Positions 45,541-54,997 of a DNA stretch of 64,000 nucleotides are shown here, piece after piece (position 1 is the stretch's first letter; every line of letters starts with the position of its first letter). The notes below the pieces were generated by a model. The model searched no databases. It saw nothing but the letters and a program-made list of their open reading frames with translations, and had not been told where the DNA came from. The DNA comes from G963556115 sp963678205 (GTDB lineage: Bacteria > Planctomycetota > SZUA-567), in the NCBI GenBank assembly GCA_963678205.1, contig OY782760.1, positions 2,666,001 to 2,730,000 of the forward strand, in the 5' to 3' direction. The position numbers and the translations under genes were made by a program.

Positions 45541-47128
45541 TAATGCTCAGCAAATATTTCAAAGCATTGTTCTACATGCCCACCTTCCATATGTTCGGCA
45601 TCCAGAATATCCAAAATTTTTTGAAGAAAACTGGCTATTCGAGGCTATTAGCGAGTGCTATTTACCCTTAATAGAGATACTGCACAAGTTAGATAATGAT
45701 AGTATAAGCGGTAAAATAACTTTCACCCTTACACCGACTCTAACGTCAATGCTTCAAGATAAAATTCTAGTTTCTAGATATAGCCAGAAACTATCTGAAC
45801 TCGTAAAATTATCAGCTAAAGAAGCACAAAAAAAAAGAAAAGATGATAGTCTAAAACGTGTCACCTCATTTTATCATAATCATTTCTGTAGACTACAAAA
45901 GCTATTCGATGAAACCTACAATCAAAACATAATCAATGAATTTATTAAACTTAGAGACAGTGGAAGAATAGAAATTATTGGCTGTTCAGCTACTCACGCA
46001 CTACTTGCCCTTACCAACAATAAGAATGTTATAAAATCACAAATTGAAACCGGAGTAAATTCTTATATAGAAACATTTGGCTCCAAACCAAGAGGGATAT
46101 GGATACCAGAATGCGCATATACCCCACTTATATCTGAGGTAATAATAGAAAATGGAGTAGAATACAGTATTATTGACAGCCATGGTATACTCCATGGTAC
46201 ACCTATGCCAAAATACAGTGTTTTTGCCCCAATTAAGGATAAAAATGGATTAATCCTATTTGGCAGAGATCCTGAAAGCTCCAAACAGGTCTGGTCTTCC
46301 GAAACCGGCTATCCTGGAGACTATAATTATAGAGAATTCTATAGAGATCTTGGATGGGACGCTAAGATTGAGGACATTCAAGAATACCTTGTTTCTCCTG
46401 AAATCCGACATGACCTTGGACTAAAGTATTTTAAAATATCTGGAAAAGCAAATTTGGATGAAAAAGAAATATACAACCCAGAAGTAGCAATAAAAATAGC
46501 TAACGAACATGGCAAACATTTTGTTATTTCAAGAATAAAACAAGGACAAAGGCTCTTTAATGAATGCAATAGTAAAATTCATCTTATGAGTCCGTATGAT
46601 GCAGAACTTTTTGGGCATTGGTGGTTTGAAGGACCAATCTTTATAGAAAGCGTACTTCGAAATGCTAATAATAGTAAACTTACCCTTCTAAGTCCTTCAG
46701 ATTATATAGATAAAAGGAGGGAATTGCAGACTATAGATGTGAGCATCTCTAGCTGGGGGAATAATGGATACTTCGAGACTTGGCTAAACGGAAGCAATGA
46801 CTGGATATATCAAGAATTAAGAACAGCCGAAGAAAAAATGCAAATACTTTGTAATAAATTTAAAACCTCACCCACATCACCAGAAATTAAATTCGCGCTC
46901 AACCAATGTGCCAGAGAAATACTTTTGGCTCAATCAAGCGACTGGTCTTTTATACTTACTACAGGTACCACTACAGAGTATGCGACCAAGCGAGTAAAAG
47001 ACCACATGGATAATTTCAATACAATATACGACATGATTCGCAACAATAATGTAGATATCATATTTATAAGTGAGCTATTCGAAAAGAACAACATATTCCC
47101 AAACATTGATTATAGTGTTTTTTGCTAA
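45521..47128 (+). CDS. GH57 family enzyme (DUF1957), probable 1,4-alpha-glucan branching enzyme
   Basis: A 535-residue GH57 protein. The barrel starts QSIVLHAHLPYVRHPEYPKFF; later motifs are FTLTPTLTSML, IEIIGCSATHALLALT, the catalytic nucleophile region GIWIPECAYTPLI near residue 200, and HLMSPYDAELFGHWWFEGPIF with the acid/base region. The C-terminal DUF1957 helical domain (about residues 430-520) contains FALNQCAREILLAQSSDWSF. This architecture is that of thermophilic-type glycogen branching enzymes and related transferases. Branching activity is inferred. The start ATG overlaps the DUF4912 gene by 20 bases; an ATG four codons further in is also possible. Confidence 0.85.
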   Translation: MDTIMFDNAQQIFQSIVLHAHLPYVRHPEYPKFFEENWLFEAISECYLPLIEILHKLDNDSISGKITFTLTPTLTSMLQDKILVSRYSQKLSELVKLSAKEAQKKRKDDSLKRVTSFYHNHFCRLQKLFDETYNQNIINEFIKLRDSGRIEIIGCSATHALLALTNNKNVIKSQIETGVNSYIETFGSKPRGIWIPECAYTPLISEVIIENGVEYSIIDSHGILHGTPMPKYSVFAPIKDKNGLILFGRDPESSKQVWSSETGYPGDYNYREFYRDLGWDAKIEDIQEYLVSPEIRHDLGLKYFKISGKANLDEKEIYNPEVAIKIANEHGKHFVISRIKQGQRLFNECNSKIHLMSPYDAELFGHWWFEGPIFIESVLRNANNSKLTLLSPSDYIDKRRELQTIDVSISSWGNNGYFETWLNGSNDWIYQELRTAEEKMQILCNKFKTSPTSPEIKFALNQCAREILLAQSSDWSFILTTGTTTEYATKRVKDHMDNFNTIYDMIRNNNVDIIFISELFEKNNIFPNIDYSVFC

Positions 47129-47143
47129 ATGCAATGTATAATA

Positions 47144-47171
47144 TTGACTTAAAGTTATATAAATTTATAAT
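47144..47171 (+). promoter_or_regulatory. Strong sigma-70 promoter for ahcY
   Basis: TTGACT, 16-base spacer, TATAAT; the -10 box is consensus and the -35 differs in one base. It ends 48 bases before the ahcY ATG, with AAAGGAAA as ribosome site between. The same form, TTGACT-N16, occurs at 59703 and at 55942 (minus). Confidence 0.75.
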
Positions 47172-47219
47172 ATATATACTTTTTAATACCATGGTAATAC
47201 TAATTTAAAGGAAAATATA

Positions 47220-48626
47220 ATGGCAGAAGACTACAAAGTAGCAGACATTTCCCTTGCTGACTGGGGACGTAAAGAACTTGACATTGCAGAACACGAGATG
47301 CCAGGTCTTATGGCAACCCGTAAAAAATATGGCCCAGAAAAGCCTCTAAAAGATGTAAGAATTATGGGCAGTCTCCACATGACTATTCAGACTGCTGCTC
47401 TGATTGAGACCTTGGTAGAACTTGGCGCAGATGTTCGCTGGTGTTCATGTAATATCTTCTCAACTCAAGATCAAGCCGCTGCTGCTATTGCTAAGTCTGG
47501 CGTACCTGTTTTTGCCTGGAAAGGTGAGACACTTGAAGAATACTGGTGGTGCACAAAACAAGCAATGACCTGGCCAAATGGTAAAGGACCTGAGTTAATT
47601 GTTGATGATGGTGGTGATGCGTCTCTTCTTATACATAAAGGTTACGAACTTGAAAACGGTAGTAACTGGGTAAATGAAGCAGCAGATAGTGAAGAAGAAG
47701 GAGTTATCAAGAAACTTCTTAAAGATATTTTCGCAGAAGATAAAGACCATTGGAAAAAAGTTGTTGCTGACTGGAAAGGCGTATCAGAAGAGACCACAAC
47801 TGGTGTTCACAGACTATACCAGATGGAACGAGAAGGAAAACTTCTAGTCCCTGCTATAAATGTTAACGACTCAGTAACAAAGAGTAAGTTTGACAATGTA
47901 TATGGTTGTAGAGAATCGCTTGTGGATGGTATCAAAAGGGCAACAGACGTAATGATTTCTGGCAAAGTTGCAATGGTTTGTGGTTACGGCGATGTTGGTA
48001 AAGGTTGTTCCGACACACTTTCAGGACATAGAGCACAGGTTTCAGTAAGTGAGGTTGACCCAATCTGTGCACTTCAGGCATATATGAGTGGATATCCAGT
48101 AAGAACTGTTGAAGACATGCTCCCATATGCAGATATATACGTAACAACTACTGGTAATAAAAATATTATTACCGCTGAACATATGAGTAAAATGAAGGAT
48201 CAGGCAATAGTATGTAATATTGGCCACTTCGATAATGAAATCCAGATAGCGGAACTTACAAAAATTCCTGGTATTAAAAAAATCCAGATTAAGCCACAAG
48301 TTGATAAGTGGCTATTCCCTGATGGGCACTGCATTTACATCCTTGCTGAAGGACGCCTCGTTAATCTTGGCTGTGCTACAGGTCACCCATCATTTGTAAT
48401 GTCAAATAGCTTCACAAATCAGACTATTGCTCAAATTGACCTTTGGAAAAACAAAGACAGCTATAAGGTCGGTGTGTATACTCTATCTAAGAAACTTGAT
48501 GAAGAGGTAGCACGTCTGCATCTTGACAAACTTGGAGCACACCTTACCAAGTTGAGTCCGGAACAGGCAGAATATATTGGCGTGACTGTAGACGGCCCAT
48601 TTAAACCTGACCATTACCGCTACTAA
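47220..48626 (+). CDS. ahcY: Adenosylhomocysteinase
   Basis: Hydrolyses S-adenosylhomocysteine to adenosine and homocysteine, relieving product inhibition of the methyltransferases. The 468-residue chain has ISLADWGRKELDIAEHEMPGL, TIQTAALIETLVELGADVRWCSCN, the NAD-binding motif VCGYGDVGKGCSDTL, VTTTGNKNIITAEHM, NIGHFDNEI and the C-terminal GPFKPDHYRY. The length and the about 40-residue insert EAADSEEEGVIKKLL are those of the long bacterial type. A strong promoter lies upstream; I see no SAH riboswitch in the 91-base leader. Terminator follows. Confidence 0.97.
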   Translation: MAEDYKVADISLADWGRKELDIAEHEMPGLMATRKKYGPEKPLKDVRIMGSLHMTIQTAALIETLVELGADVRWCSCNIFSTQDQAAAAIAKSGVPVFAWKGETLEEYWWCTKQAMTWPNGKGPELIVDDGGDASLLIHKGYELENGSNWVNEAADSEEEGVIKKLLKDIFAEDKDHWKKVVADWKGVSEETTTGVHRLYQMEREGKLLVPAINVNDSVTKSKFDNVYGCRESLVDGIKRATDVMISGKVAMVCGYGDVGKGCSDTLSGHRAQVSVSEVDPICALQAYMSGYPVRTVEDMLPYADIYVTTTGNKNIITAEHMSKMKDQAIVCNIGHFDNEIQIAELTKIPGIKKIQIKPQVDKWLFPDGHCIYILAEGRLVNLGCATGHPSFVMSNSFTNQTIAQIDLWKNKDSYKVGVYTLSKKLDEEVARLHLDKLGAHLTKLSPEQAEYIGVTVDGPFKPDHYRY

Positions 48627-48657
48627 TCTGTACCTACGATTTTCAAAGCTTCATACT

Positions 48658-48690
48658 ATAAAGCCTTGCTCAATGAGCAAGGCTTTATTA
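48658..48690. terminator. Bidirectional terminator between ahcY and the TPR gene
   Basis: ATAAAGCCTTGCTCA pairs with TGAGCAAGGCTTTAT with almost no loop, so the closing pairs must open. A and T tracts lie on both sides, and it serves both convergent genes. Confidence 0.85.
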
Positions 48691-48712
48691 TTCGTTGATT
48701 TAAAGATCAAAT

Positions 48713-49741
48713 TTATTTAGACTTCCACATTTCTTTCAGTCCTATACATAGAGCTATTTGATTCTCAGCTGCCAACCTCTGCTCCGAAGTTCCTCGCGCA
48801 ATTGGCTCTATAATATGCATTGCCTCATCAAGGTTTCCACTAGCTTCATCTATATGCCCAAACGGCTGGAGGATTTTTGCTCTTCTTACAAGTAAACTGC
48901 TTAGTAAAAGTTTTGCTTCATCATCCTCTGGTTTAGTTTCAATCCTATTCTCAGTTGCAGAGATAGCAGTATCAATTATATCCATGCAGTTTCGAATAAT
49001 TCTCTTTGCCTGATCATGATTTTCAGTCCCTAGAGCGGCCCTGGCTATTTTATATAACTGCCTACTTACTCCCTCTGCAGCTAGTGACTGACCATACGCT
49101 GACAGTTTATCATCATCTCTTTTTTCAAGACAAGCATGAAATGAACTCAGTGATTGTTGGAAAAATTCATGAGCTTTTTGAGCATTCTTATAATCAAAAC
49201 ATTGATATCCTAAGTATAATGCAGCAACCCCAAGCCCTCTTAATGCCAGATAGTTATCAGGCTCGTATTTTAAGGCATTTTCATACGCCATTAAAGCTTC
49301 CTGAACTTTGTCAATATTATACCTGCAGTCACCCAACTGACGCCAGGCATCTGCATGCATCGGAAGGTCGTTGAGATAATCCTGCAAAAGCAGCTCTGCT
49401 TCATGAAGACGTCCTTCTTTCATAAGGTCTAAAGCAACAGTATACCTTTCATCATTATAATCAATATCAAATATATCAACAAAATCATTCTTTGGCTCTT
49501 CAATCTGTTCAATATCGACTTCGTTTCTATCAGCATCTTTACTTGCATCTAGCAAATAAATCGAATTATCATAGTTAAAGAATTCTGAGGGAGAAAGTGG
49601 TCCAAGGTTATTCACTCCTGGCATCCATTCTGTCAAATTTTTCTTAGCTTCAGAATCAATTCTTTCATTAATAGCATAGTAAGAAACAAGTAAGCAAATA
49701 AAAACACAGCTAGCATTAATCCAATAATTCCTATATTTCAT
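48713..49741 (-). CDS. TPR-repeat membrane-anchored protein
   Basis: A 342-residue protein. An N-terminal hydrophobic segment (SCVFICLLVSYYAI, residues 10-24) anchors or exports it. Three TPR-like units are visible at about 105-210 (YTVALDLMKEGRLHEAELLLQDYL, shown in pieces: AEALLLQ region; ADAWRQLGDCRYNIDKVQEA; LALRGLGVAALYLGYQC). A second helical set follows (about 215-340). There is no catalytic motif. It may organise a periplasmic complex. GGGC-type ribosome site before the ATG. The gene is convergent with ahcY and divergent from ppx. Confidence 0.78.
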   Translation of the reverse strand: MKYRNYWINASCVFICLLVSYYAINERIDSEAKKNLTEWMPGVNNLGPLSPSEFFNYDNSIYLLDASKDADRNEVDIEQIEEPKNDFVDIFDIDYNDERYTVALDLMKEGRLHEAELLLQDYLNDLPMHADAWRQLGDCRYNIDKVQEALMAYENALKYEPDNYLALRGLGVAALYLGYQCFDYKNAQKAHEFFQQSLSSFHACLEKRDDDKLSAYGQSLAAEGVSRQLYKIARAALGTENHDQAKRIIRNCMDIIDTAISATENRIETKPEDDEAKLLLSSLLVRRAKILQPFGHIDEASGNLDEAMHIIEPIARGTSEQRLAAENQIALCIGLKEMWKSK

Positions 49742-49924
49742 TATACAGCCCTATATATCTAACTTTTTTCATAATAAACTCAAACTATTGATTTATCGTC
49801 AAATTAACTATTTATGTTAAACTTTTGTTTGTTTTTCCGGTTTAACTTGCTATAGAAATTAAATATTGATATATTAAATATATTGAATTTAATTTATTAT
49901 CATTTAATTGCTAGGAGTAATCCT

Positions 49925-51496
49925 TTGACAAAGAATCGCAAAAATAGAAAAAAAGCTATAACTAGACCTCATAATGTGGCGGCAATAGATATTGGCTCTA
50001 CGTCCGTAAGATTGAGGATAGCAGAGATAGGAGTGAACGGTAAAATTACACTTATTGAAAATTTGGTGTACCCTGTCCCTATTTCAACTGATTCATTTTC
50101 AAATGGTTATATTACACCAGATACTCTTAGAATCTTATGCAAAGCTATGAAAAATTTTGCCCATAAAATCTCTGAATACAAAATATCTGATGTCAATGCG
50201 ATTGGAACCAGCGCTCTACGCGATGCAGAAAACGTTGATATCATACTAGATAGAGTAAAACATGAATCTGGTATCGCCATTAAAGTAATAGATCAAGTTG
50301 AAGAGAGCAGATTGAATTTTGATATGGTAAAACCGTTTTTAATGCATAATTTAAAAGGTTGCCGCAAAAATATTCTTTATATTGACCTTGGGGGAGGCTC
50401 AACTGAAACCTTACTTATAAAAAACCAAAAAGTTGTTTTAGCCAACAGTATGCGCCTTGGAACGTCTAGACTTTTCCATAGCATTAGAGATAGTGAAGGT
50501 ATTGAACGTAAAGCTCTTACTCAGAGTGTTATTCGAAATGTTGTCAACTCGACAATCAAGCATTTTGCTGATTATAAAATTGGAGAATATATAGTCGCAA
50601 ACATACACTTGCACTATCTTTTTAAAGGGCAAGACGGTGTTATAGAAATTGAAGGAGGGCTAGAAGTTCCAATAGCAACCTTCAATCGCATAGCAAAAAA
50701 ACTTTCAGCGTCAAGTGATCAGAGTAAAGCGGAAGAGCTTCATATTTCTATAAACGAAGTTGAACTTCTCAATCCCGCTGTTCTAACTCTGCAGCGATTA
50801 TTTAAAGGATTAAAAATTAAGCGATTTTTTACTGCTGACATTGATTTCATCCAATCAATAGTAAATGACATGCGTATTCAGCTTTACGGAATGAATCCAA
50901 TTATTGAATTCAGAGAGCAAATAATTCAATCGGCAAAAGGGCTAGGCGAACGTTTTGACTATGATGCAGAACATGGTATAGCTGTGGCTAATCTCGCAGT
51001 ACAACTTTACGACGAGATGTCAGATATGCTTGGTTTATATGGTAAAGATCGGCTATACCTCGAAGTCGCAGCAATATTGCATGACATCGGCATGTTTATA
51101 GGCGATCACGCGCACCATAAACACTCACAATATCTTATTGAGTGGTCAGAAATTGTAGGCTTAAATCAGTATGAAAGGCGTAAAATTGCAATGGTTGCCA
51201 GATACCACCGCAAATCTAACCCACGTACATCTCATGCAGATTATATGAGTCTTACCACTGAGCAAAGAATTAAAGTATCAAAACTTTCAGCATTATTACG
51301 AGTTGCAGATGCACTAGACCGTCCTCACAGACAATCCATCTCAAAACTTACTGTCACGGAAGAAGACAACAACATCATTATTACAGCTACCAGTGTTACA
51401 GATCTTCTTGTTGAACAAATAGCTGTAAAAGAAAAAGGTCAACTTTTAAGAGAGATAACAGGAAATGACATTGTTATACGTCAACTTGTTAAATAA
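49925..51496 (+). CDS. ppx: Ppx/GppA-family exopolyphosphatase with HD domain
   Basis: Removes terminal phosphate from polyphosphate or, in GppA-like members, pppGpp. The ASKHA-fold N-terminal part has NVAAIDIGSTSVRLRIAE, AIGTSALRDAENVD, NILYIDLGGGSTETLLIKN and ANSMRLGTSRLFH. The C-terminal half holds an HD domain with ILHDIGMFIGDHAHHKHSQYLI, as in long Ppx proteins. The chosen start is a TTG at 49925 with AGGAG seven bases upstream (523 residues); another TTG lies 14 codons upstream. It precedes ppk by 48 bases, so synthesis and breakdown of polyphosphate are co-expressed. Confidence 0.92.
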   Translation: MTKNRKNRKKAITRPHNVAAIDIGSTSVRLRIAEIGVNGKITLIENLVYPVPISTDSFSNGYITPDTLRILCKAMKNFAHKISEYKISDVNAIGTSALRDAENVDIILDRVKHESGIAIKVIDQVEESRLNFDMVKPFLMHNLKGCRKNILYIDLGGGSTETLLIKNQKVVLANSMRLGTSRLFHSIRDSEGIERKALTQSVIRNVVNSTIKHFADYKIGEYIVANIHLHYLFKGQDGVIEIEGGLEVPIATFNRIAKKLSASSDQSKAEELHISINEVELLNPAVLTLQRLFKGLKIKRFFTADIDFIQSIVNDMRIQLYGMNPIIEFREQIIQSAKGLGERFDYDAEHGIAVANLAVQLYDEMSDMLGLYGKDRLYLEVAAILHDIGMFIGDHAHHKHSQYLIEWSEIVGLNQYERRKIAMVARYHRKSNPRTSHADYMSLTTEQRIKVSKLSALLRVADALDRPHRQSISKLTVTEEDNNIIITATSVTDLLVEQIAVKEKGQLLREITGNDIVIRQLVK

Positions 51497-51544
51497 AATT
51501 TAATTTTAACACTCAATGTATTTACAATATAACTAGGAACAATA

Positions 51545-53701
51545 ATGAGTAATAAATCTATTAAAAATTTAATGGCTCCAGAGAATTTCATCAACAGAGA
51601 ACTAAGCTGGTTGAGTTTCAACTTCAGAGTACTTGCCGAAGCAGAAAACCCAGATGTTCCTCTTCTTGAGCGTATTAAATTTATTGCAATTGTATCGTCT
51701 AACCTTGATGAGTTTACCGTAGTTAGAATAGCGTCAACAATTAGAGCATATAATGAAGGTTTAAACATCAAAGATGTAGCAGGGCTTACTCCAAATGAAG
51801 TGCTTACTCAAATGGCTCTTCAGAAACGAGAAATGATCAACCGTCAATATCACTGTCTCCAAAATATTCTTATACCACAATTAAAAAATGAAGGCATTGA
51901 ATTTGTTAAAACTGTTGACTTAACTGAGTCCGATCTTGAGTTTTTAGAAAACTACTTTCAGAATCATGTTTCACCTGCCTTGACTCCAATGGCCATTGAT
52001 CCAGCCCACCCCTTCCCGCTTCTTGCAAGTGGCGCGATTTATGTAATATTCAAGGTAAACCCCATTGAAACAGTCAGGGAGCACTTTGTTGTAAAAGCTG
52101 AGACAATTCTAGTTCAGATTCCTGGTAGTATGAACAGATTTATCAAACTTCCAGCGGAAGAAGGTATGACCCGTATTTCGACACTTGACGACGCAATTAA
52201 GCTTTTTTCAGGGAAAATTCTCGGTGGTTACGAGATTAAAAGCGCAAGCACCTTCAGGGTGCTGCGAGATGCGGAAATGAACCTTAATGATGAAGGATCT
52301 GATGACTTATTAGGTGCAATGGATGTTGCTGTAAAAACTCGTCGTTGGGGAGCTCCTATAGCTTTAGAAGTTTCAGCGAGCACAAGCGATATGGTTAAGG
52401 ATTACCTCTGCACTAGACTTGAACTTGATGAAGAAGATGGTGGAGTTATGCGAATGCCATACCTTCTTAATTTGAAAGATCTCTTCGGCTTTCTAGGAGT
52501 AATAAAACGCCCAGACCTCTGTGAAGAGCCATGGCCACCTCAACCCATCGAAGGTCTGCAGTCTGAGGATATCTTTGAAGATATCAGCCGAGCAGATCAA
52601 TTCATAAGCTTACCTTACCATAGCTTTAATCCTATAGTAAAACTTGTAACTCAGGCAGCAAATGACCCAGAAGTATTAGCGATAAAAATTACTCTCTACC
52701 GTGTTTCAGGTAATAGCCCACTTGTGCAGGCCCTCATTAGAGCGGCACAAAACGGCAAGCAAGTTACAGCGTTAGTTGAACTGAAAGCCAGATTTGATGA
52801 AGAAGCAAATATACACTGGGCAAGAGCACTCGAATCAGCAGGAGCTCATGTTGTATATGGAGTTGTTGGCTTTAAAACACATAGTAAAGTATTAATGGTT
52901 GTTCGTAATGAAGAATTAGGTATTAAGAGATATGTTCATCTTGCAACAGGTAACTATAACGATAAAACAGCAAAGCTTTATACGGACTGTGGTATAATGA
53001 CATGCAATCCAAGCTTTGGAGAAGATGTTTCCGGATTCTTTAATGTAATTACAGGTTACTCATTACCGCCACGGTGGAACATGCTTACAATAGCCCCGAC
53101 AGATATGCGTAAACGAATTCTTGAAATGATCAATCGTGAAGCCTCAAAAAGCACACTAGAGAATCCCGGACTTATCAGAGCAAAAATGAATTCATGCATA
53201 GATCCCAAAGTAATCGAAGCGCTCTACAGTGCTTCTCAATCAGGTGTTAAGATCGAACTGCTCGTTCGGGGACTATGCAGACTTAGGGCTGGCGTAAAGG
53301 GATTATCAGAAAACATTACTGTTAGAAGCATACTTGACAGATTTCTTGAACATCCAAGAATCTTCCATTTTAAAAATGACGGATCCAACGAAGTTTACAT
53401 GGCTAGTGCGGACTGGATGGAACGTAACTTCGATCAAAGACTCGAAATCCTTTTCCCAGTTATCGATCCAGAATGCAAGAAGCAAGCGCTTGAAATCCTA
53501 GATGTTGGTTTTAAAGACAATGTAAAAGCATGGGAAATGCAACCAACTGGAATATATGAACGAGTAGAAAAGCCTAAGTCCAAGAGCAAGCAATGTAGAA
53601 ACCAACAATGCTTATATCAAAAAGCTTGCGAACGAGCACCAAAACCCAAAATTAGTCCTGATGGCATTTTCATTGCTAAGACCAAACCCAGCACCAATTA
53701 G
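51545..53701 (+). CDS. ppk: Polyphosphate kinase 1
   Basis: Makes inorganic polyphosphate from ATP through a phospho-histidine intermediate. The 718-residue enzyme has APENFINRELSWLSFNFRVL, FIAIVSSNLDEFTVVRIA, the phosphotransfer region KTHSKVLMVVRN and VHLATGNYNDKTAKLYTDCG (the likely phospho-histidine), and VYMASADWMERNFDQRLEILFP in the C-terminal PLD-like domain. The tail after about residue 690 is basic and low-complexity (KPKSKSKQC, then KACERAPKPKISPDG) and may be disordered. It follows ppx by 48 bases in one operon. Confidence 0.97.
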   Translation: MSNKSIKNLMAPENFINRELSWLSFNFRVLAEAENPDVPLLERIKFIAIVSSNLDEFTVVRIASTIRAYNEGLNIKDVAGLTPNEVLTQMALQKREMINRQYHCLQNILIPQLKNEGIEFVKTVDLTESDLEFLENYFQNHVSPALTPMAIDPAHPFPLLASGAIYVIFKVNPIETVREHFVVKAETILVQIPGSMNRFIKLPAEEGMTRISTLDDAIKLFSGKILGGYEIKSASTFRVLRDAEMNLNDEGSDDLLGAMDVAVKTRRWGAPIALEVSASTSDMVKDYLCTRLELDEEDGGVMRMPYLLNLKDLFGFLGVIKRPDLCEEPWPPQPIEGLQSEDIFEDISRADQFISLPYHSFNPIVKLVTQAANDPEVLAIKITLYRVSGNSPLVQALIRAAQNGKQVTALVELKARFDEEANIHWARALESAGAHVVYGVVGFKTHSKVLMVVRNEELGIKRYVHLATGNYNDKTAKLYTDCGIMTCNPSFGEDVSGFFNVITGYSLPPRWNMLTIAPTDMRKRILEMINREASKSTLENPGLIRAKMNSCIDPKVIEALYSASQSGVKIELLVRGLCRLRAGVKGLSENITVRSILDRFLEHPRIFHFKNDGSNEVYMASADWMERNFDQRLEILFPVIDPECKKQALEILDVGFKDNVKAWEMQPTGIYERVEKPKSKSKQCRNQQCLYQKACERAPKPKISPDGIFIAKTKPSTN

Positions 53702-54035
53702 CCAATCTATTTTTTGAACGTCATAATTATTCTGTCGGAACTAAAGCACCTCTGATAACTCAGAGGTGCTAATTACTATAAAAATCCAGTAATTTTTATT
53801 AACAATTACACTTGATATAATTAAATATCAACCAAAACAATCATTAAAAAAAGAGAAAGGCAGTGGTTGAATGAATACCGACAAGCAAATTTACGTCCTA
53901 TACAGAGTACGAGATTATTAGAAATATCTTAGTAGAAAAAGTGTATTTTATAACAATAAATTATTAACCTGCATGGCAAATGCACTAATATTTTGCGACT
54001 TCAAATACTCAAAAGGCAGAAATTATAATAAAAAA
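53702..54035. other. Intergenic stretch between ppk and tsf, no gene recognised
   Basis: Contains a hairpin at 53745-53770 (AGCACCTCTGA / TCAGAGGTGCT) without a T tract, probably the end of the ppx-ppk unit. It also has a 20-bp symmetric element TTGATAT-AATTAA-ATATCAA at 53812-53831, and a 16-codon open frame at 53871 with an AAAGG site that I regard as chance. No RNA gene is visible. Confidence 0.5.
53745..53770 (+). terminator. Hairpin after ppk
   Basis: Perfect 11-bp stem AGCACCTCTGA / TCAGAGGTGCT with a TAAC loop, 43 bases past the ppk stop. No T tract follows. Confidence 0.5.
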
Positions 54036-54061
54036 GCGACTGCCGCATAAAAGGCAGTCGC
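54036..54061 (-). terminator. Terminator of the rpsB-tsf operon
   Basis: GCGACTGCC pairs with GGCAGTCGC (9 bp, 8-base loop) and on the minus strand is preceded by a run of nine T and followed by TTTTTTATTAT. It lies 22 bases beyond the tsf stop. Confidence 0.9.
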
Positions 54062-54083
54062 AAAAAAAAATCTATTTAAGCAA

Positions 54084-54944
54084 TTAGTTACCAAGCTCAA
54101 GACGAGCAAAGTCAACAATCTTAGCAGAACCGCCAAGTTTCTTAGCAGCAGCGTTAATCATTGCTCCAACAGTCTGTTTACCTTCTGGATCCTTAACAAA
54201 GATCTGTTCTTCAAGGCACTTTTCTCCATAAAACTTACCTAACTTGCCTTCAAGAATCTTTTCCTGAATATTTTCAGGTTTATTTTTAACTTCATCAATA
54301 AAAATTTCTTTTTCTTTAGTTACTAGTTCTTCAGGAATACCTGAACGATTAAGAGCAACTGGACGAGTCGCAACTGCATGCATACATACATCATTAGCAG
54401 CTGATTTGAACTCACTATCAGCATTTATACCATCAACCTCTAGCAGGCAGATAGCCCCAGACTTACCATTGAAGTGCGAATAAGCACCGTAAACACCATT
54501 TTCTGGAATTACAAATGTTGCAATATTCTTAACAACAACGTTTTCACCAATAACACCAATAACAGCAGTTACAGAGTCTGCTACAGTACCCTCTTCAGTA
54601 GGAGCAGCAACTAATTCATCAATATCCTTTGCGCCTGAAGCAAAAGCAGCATCAAATATTTTGTCAACTAAAGCAAGGAAACGTTCATTCTTAGTAGTTG
54701 GTTCCTGTTCACATTCAACCTGTAAACAGATAACAACTCCATCCTTTTCGCGAACAGACACAAGACCTTCACCTGTAGCTCTATCAGCCTTTTTAGCAGC
54801 TTTATCAAGCCCTTTTTTACGTAGGATCATTTCTGCTTCTGCAACGATACCGTTAGAATCAACAAGAGCTTTCTTACAGTCGCTCATACCCATACCTGTA
54901 AGCTCTCTAAGCTCTTTAATCATTGAGGCGGTAATTTCAGCCAT
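54084..54944 (-). CDS. tsf: Translation elongation factor Ts
   Basis: Nucleotide-exchange factor for EF-Tu. The 286-residue protein starts MAEITASMIKELRELTGMGMSDCKKAL, a UBA-like N-terminal domain typical of EF-Ts; the core dimerisation part has VVICLQVECEQEPTTKNERF and VCMHAVATRPVALNRSGIP, with the segment IQEKILEGKLGKFYGEKCLEEQIFVKDP near the C-terminus (here only in part). An AAAGGAAA site lies before the ATG. It follows rpsB by about 50 bases in the standard order. Confidence 0.97.
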   Translation of the reverse strand: MAEITASMIKELRELTGMGMSDCKKALVDSNGIVAEAEMILRKKGLDKAAKKADRATGEGLVSVREKDGVVICLQVECEQEPTTKNERFLALVDKIFDAAFASGAKDIDELVAAPTEEGTVADSVTAVIGVIGENVVVKNIATFVIPENGVYGAYSHFNGKSGAICLLEVDGINADSEFKSAANDVCMHAVATRPVALNRSGIPEELVTKEKEIFIDEVKNKPENIQEKILEGKLGKFYGEKCLEEQIFVKDPEGKQTVGAMINAAAKKLGGSAKIVDFARLELGN

Positions 54945-54997
54945 TATATTTTCCTTTATAATATATTATAATCTAATAAACTTTTTCTAAATACTAA

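Noticed and set aside
53871..53921. A 16-codon frame with a weak ribosome site
   Set aside because: Too short and without homology or clear regulatory context; AT-rich noise is likely.
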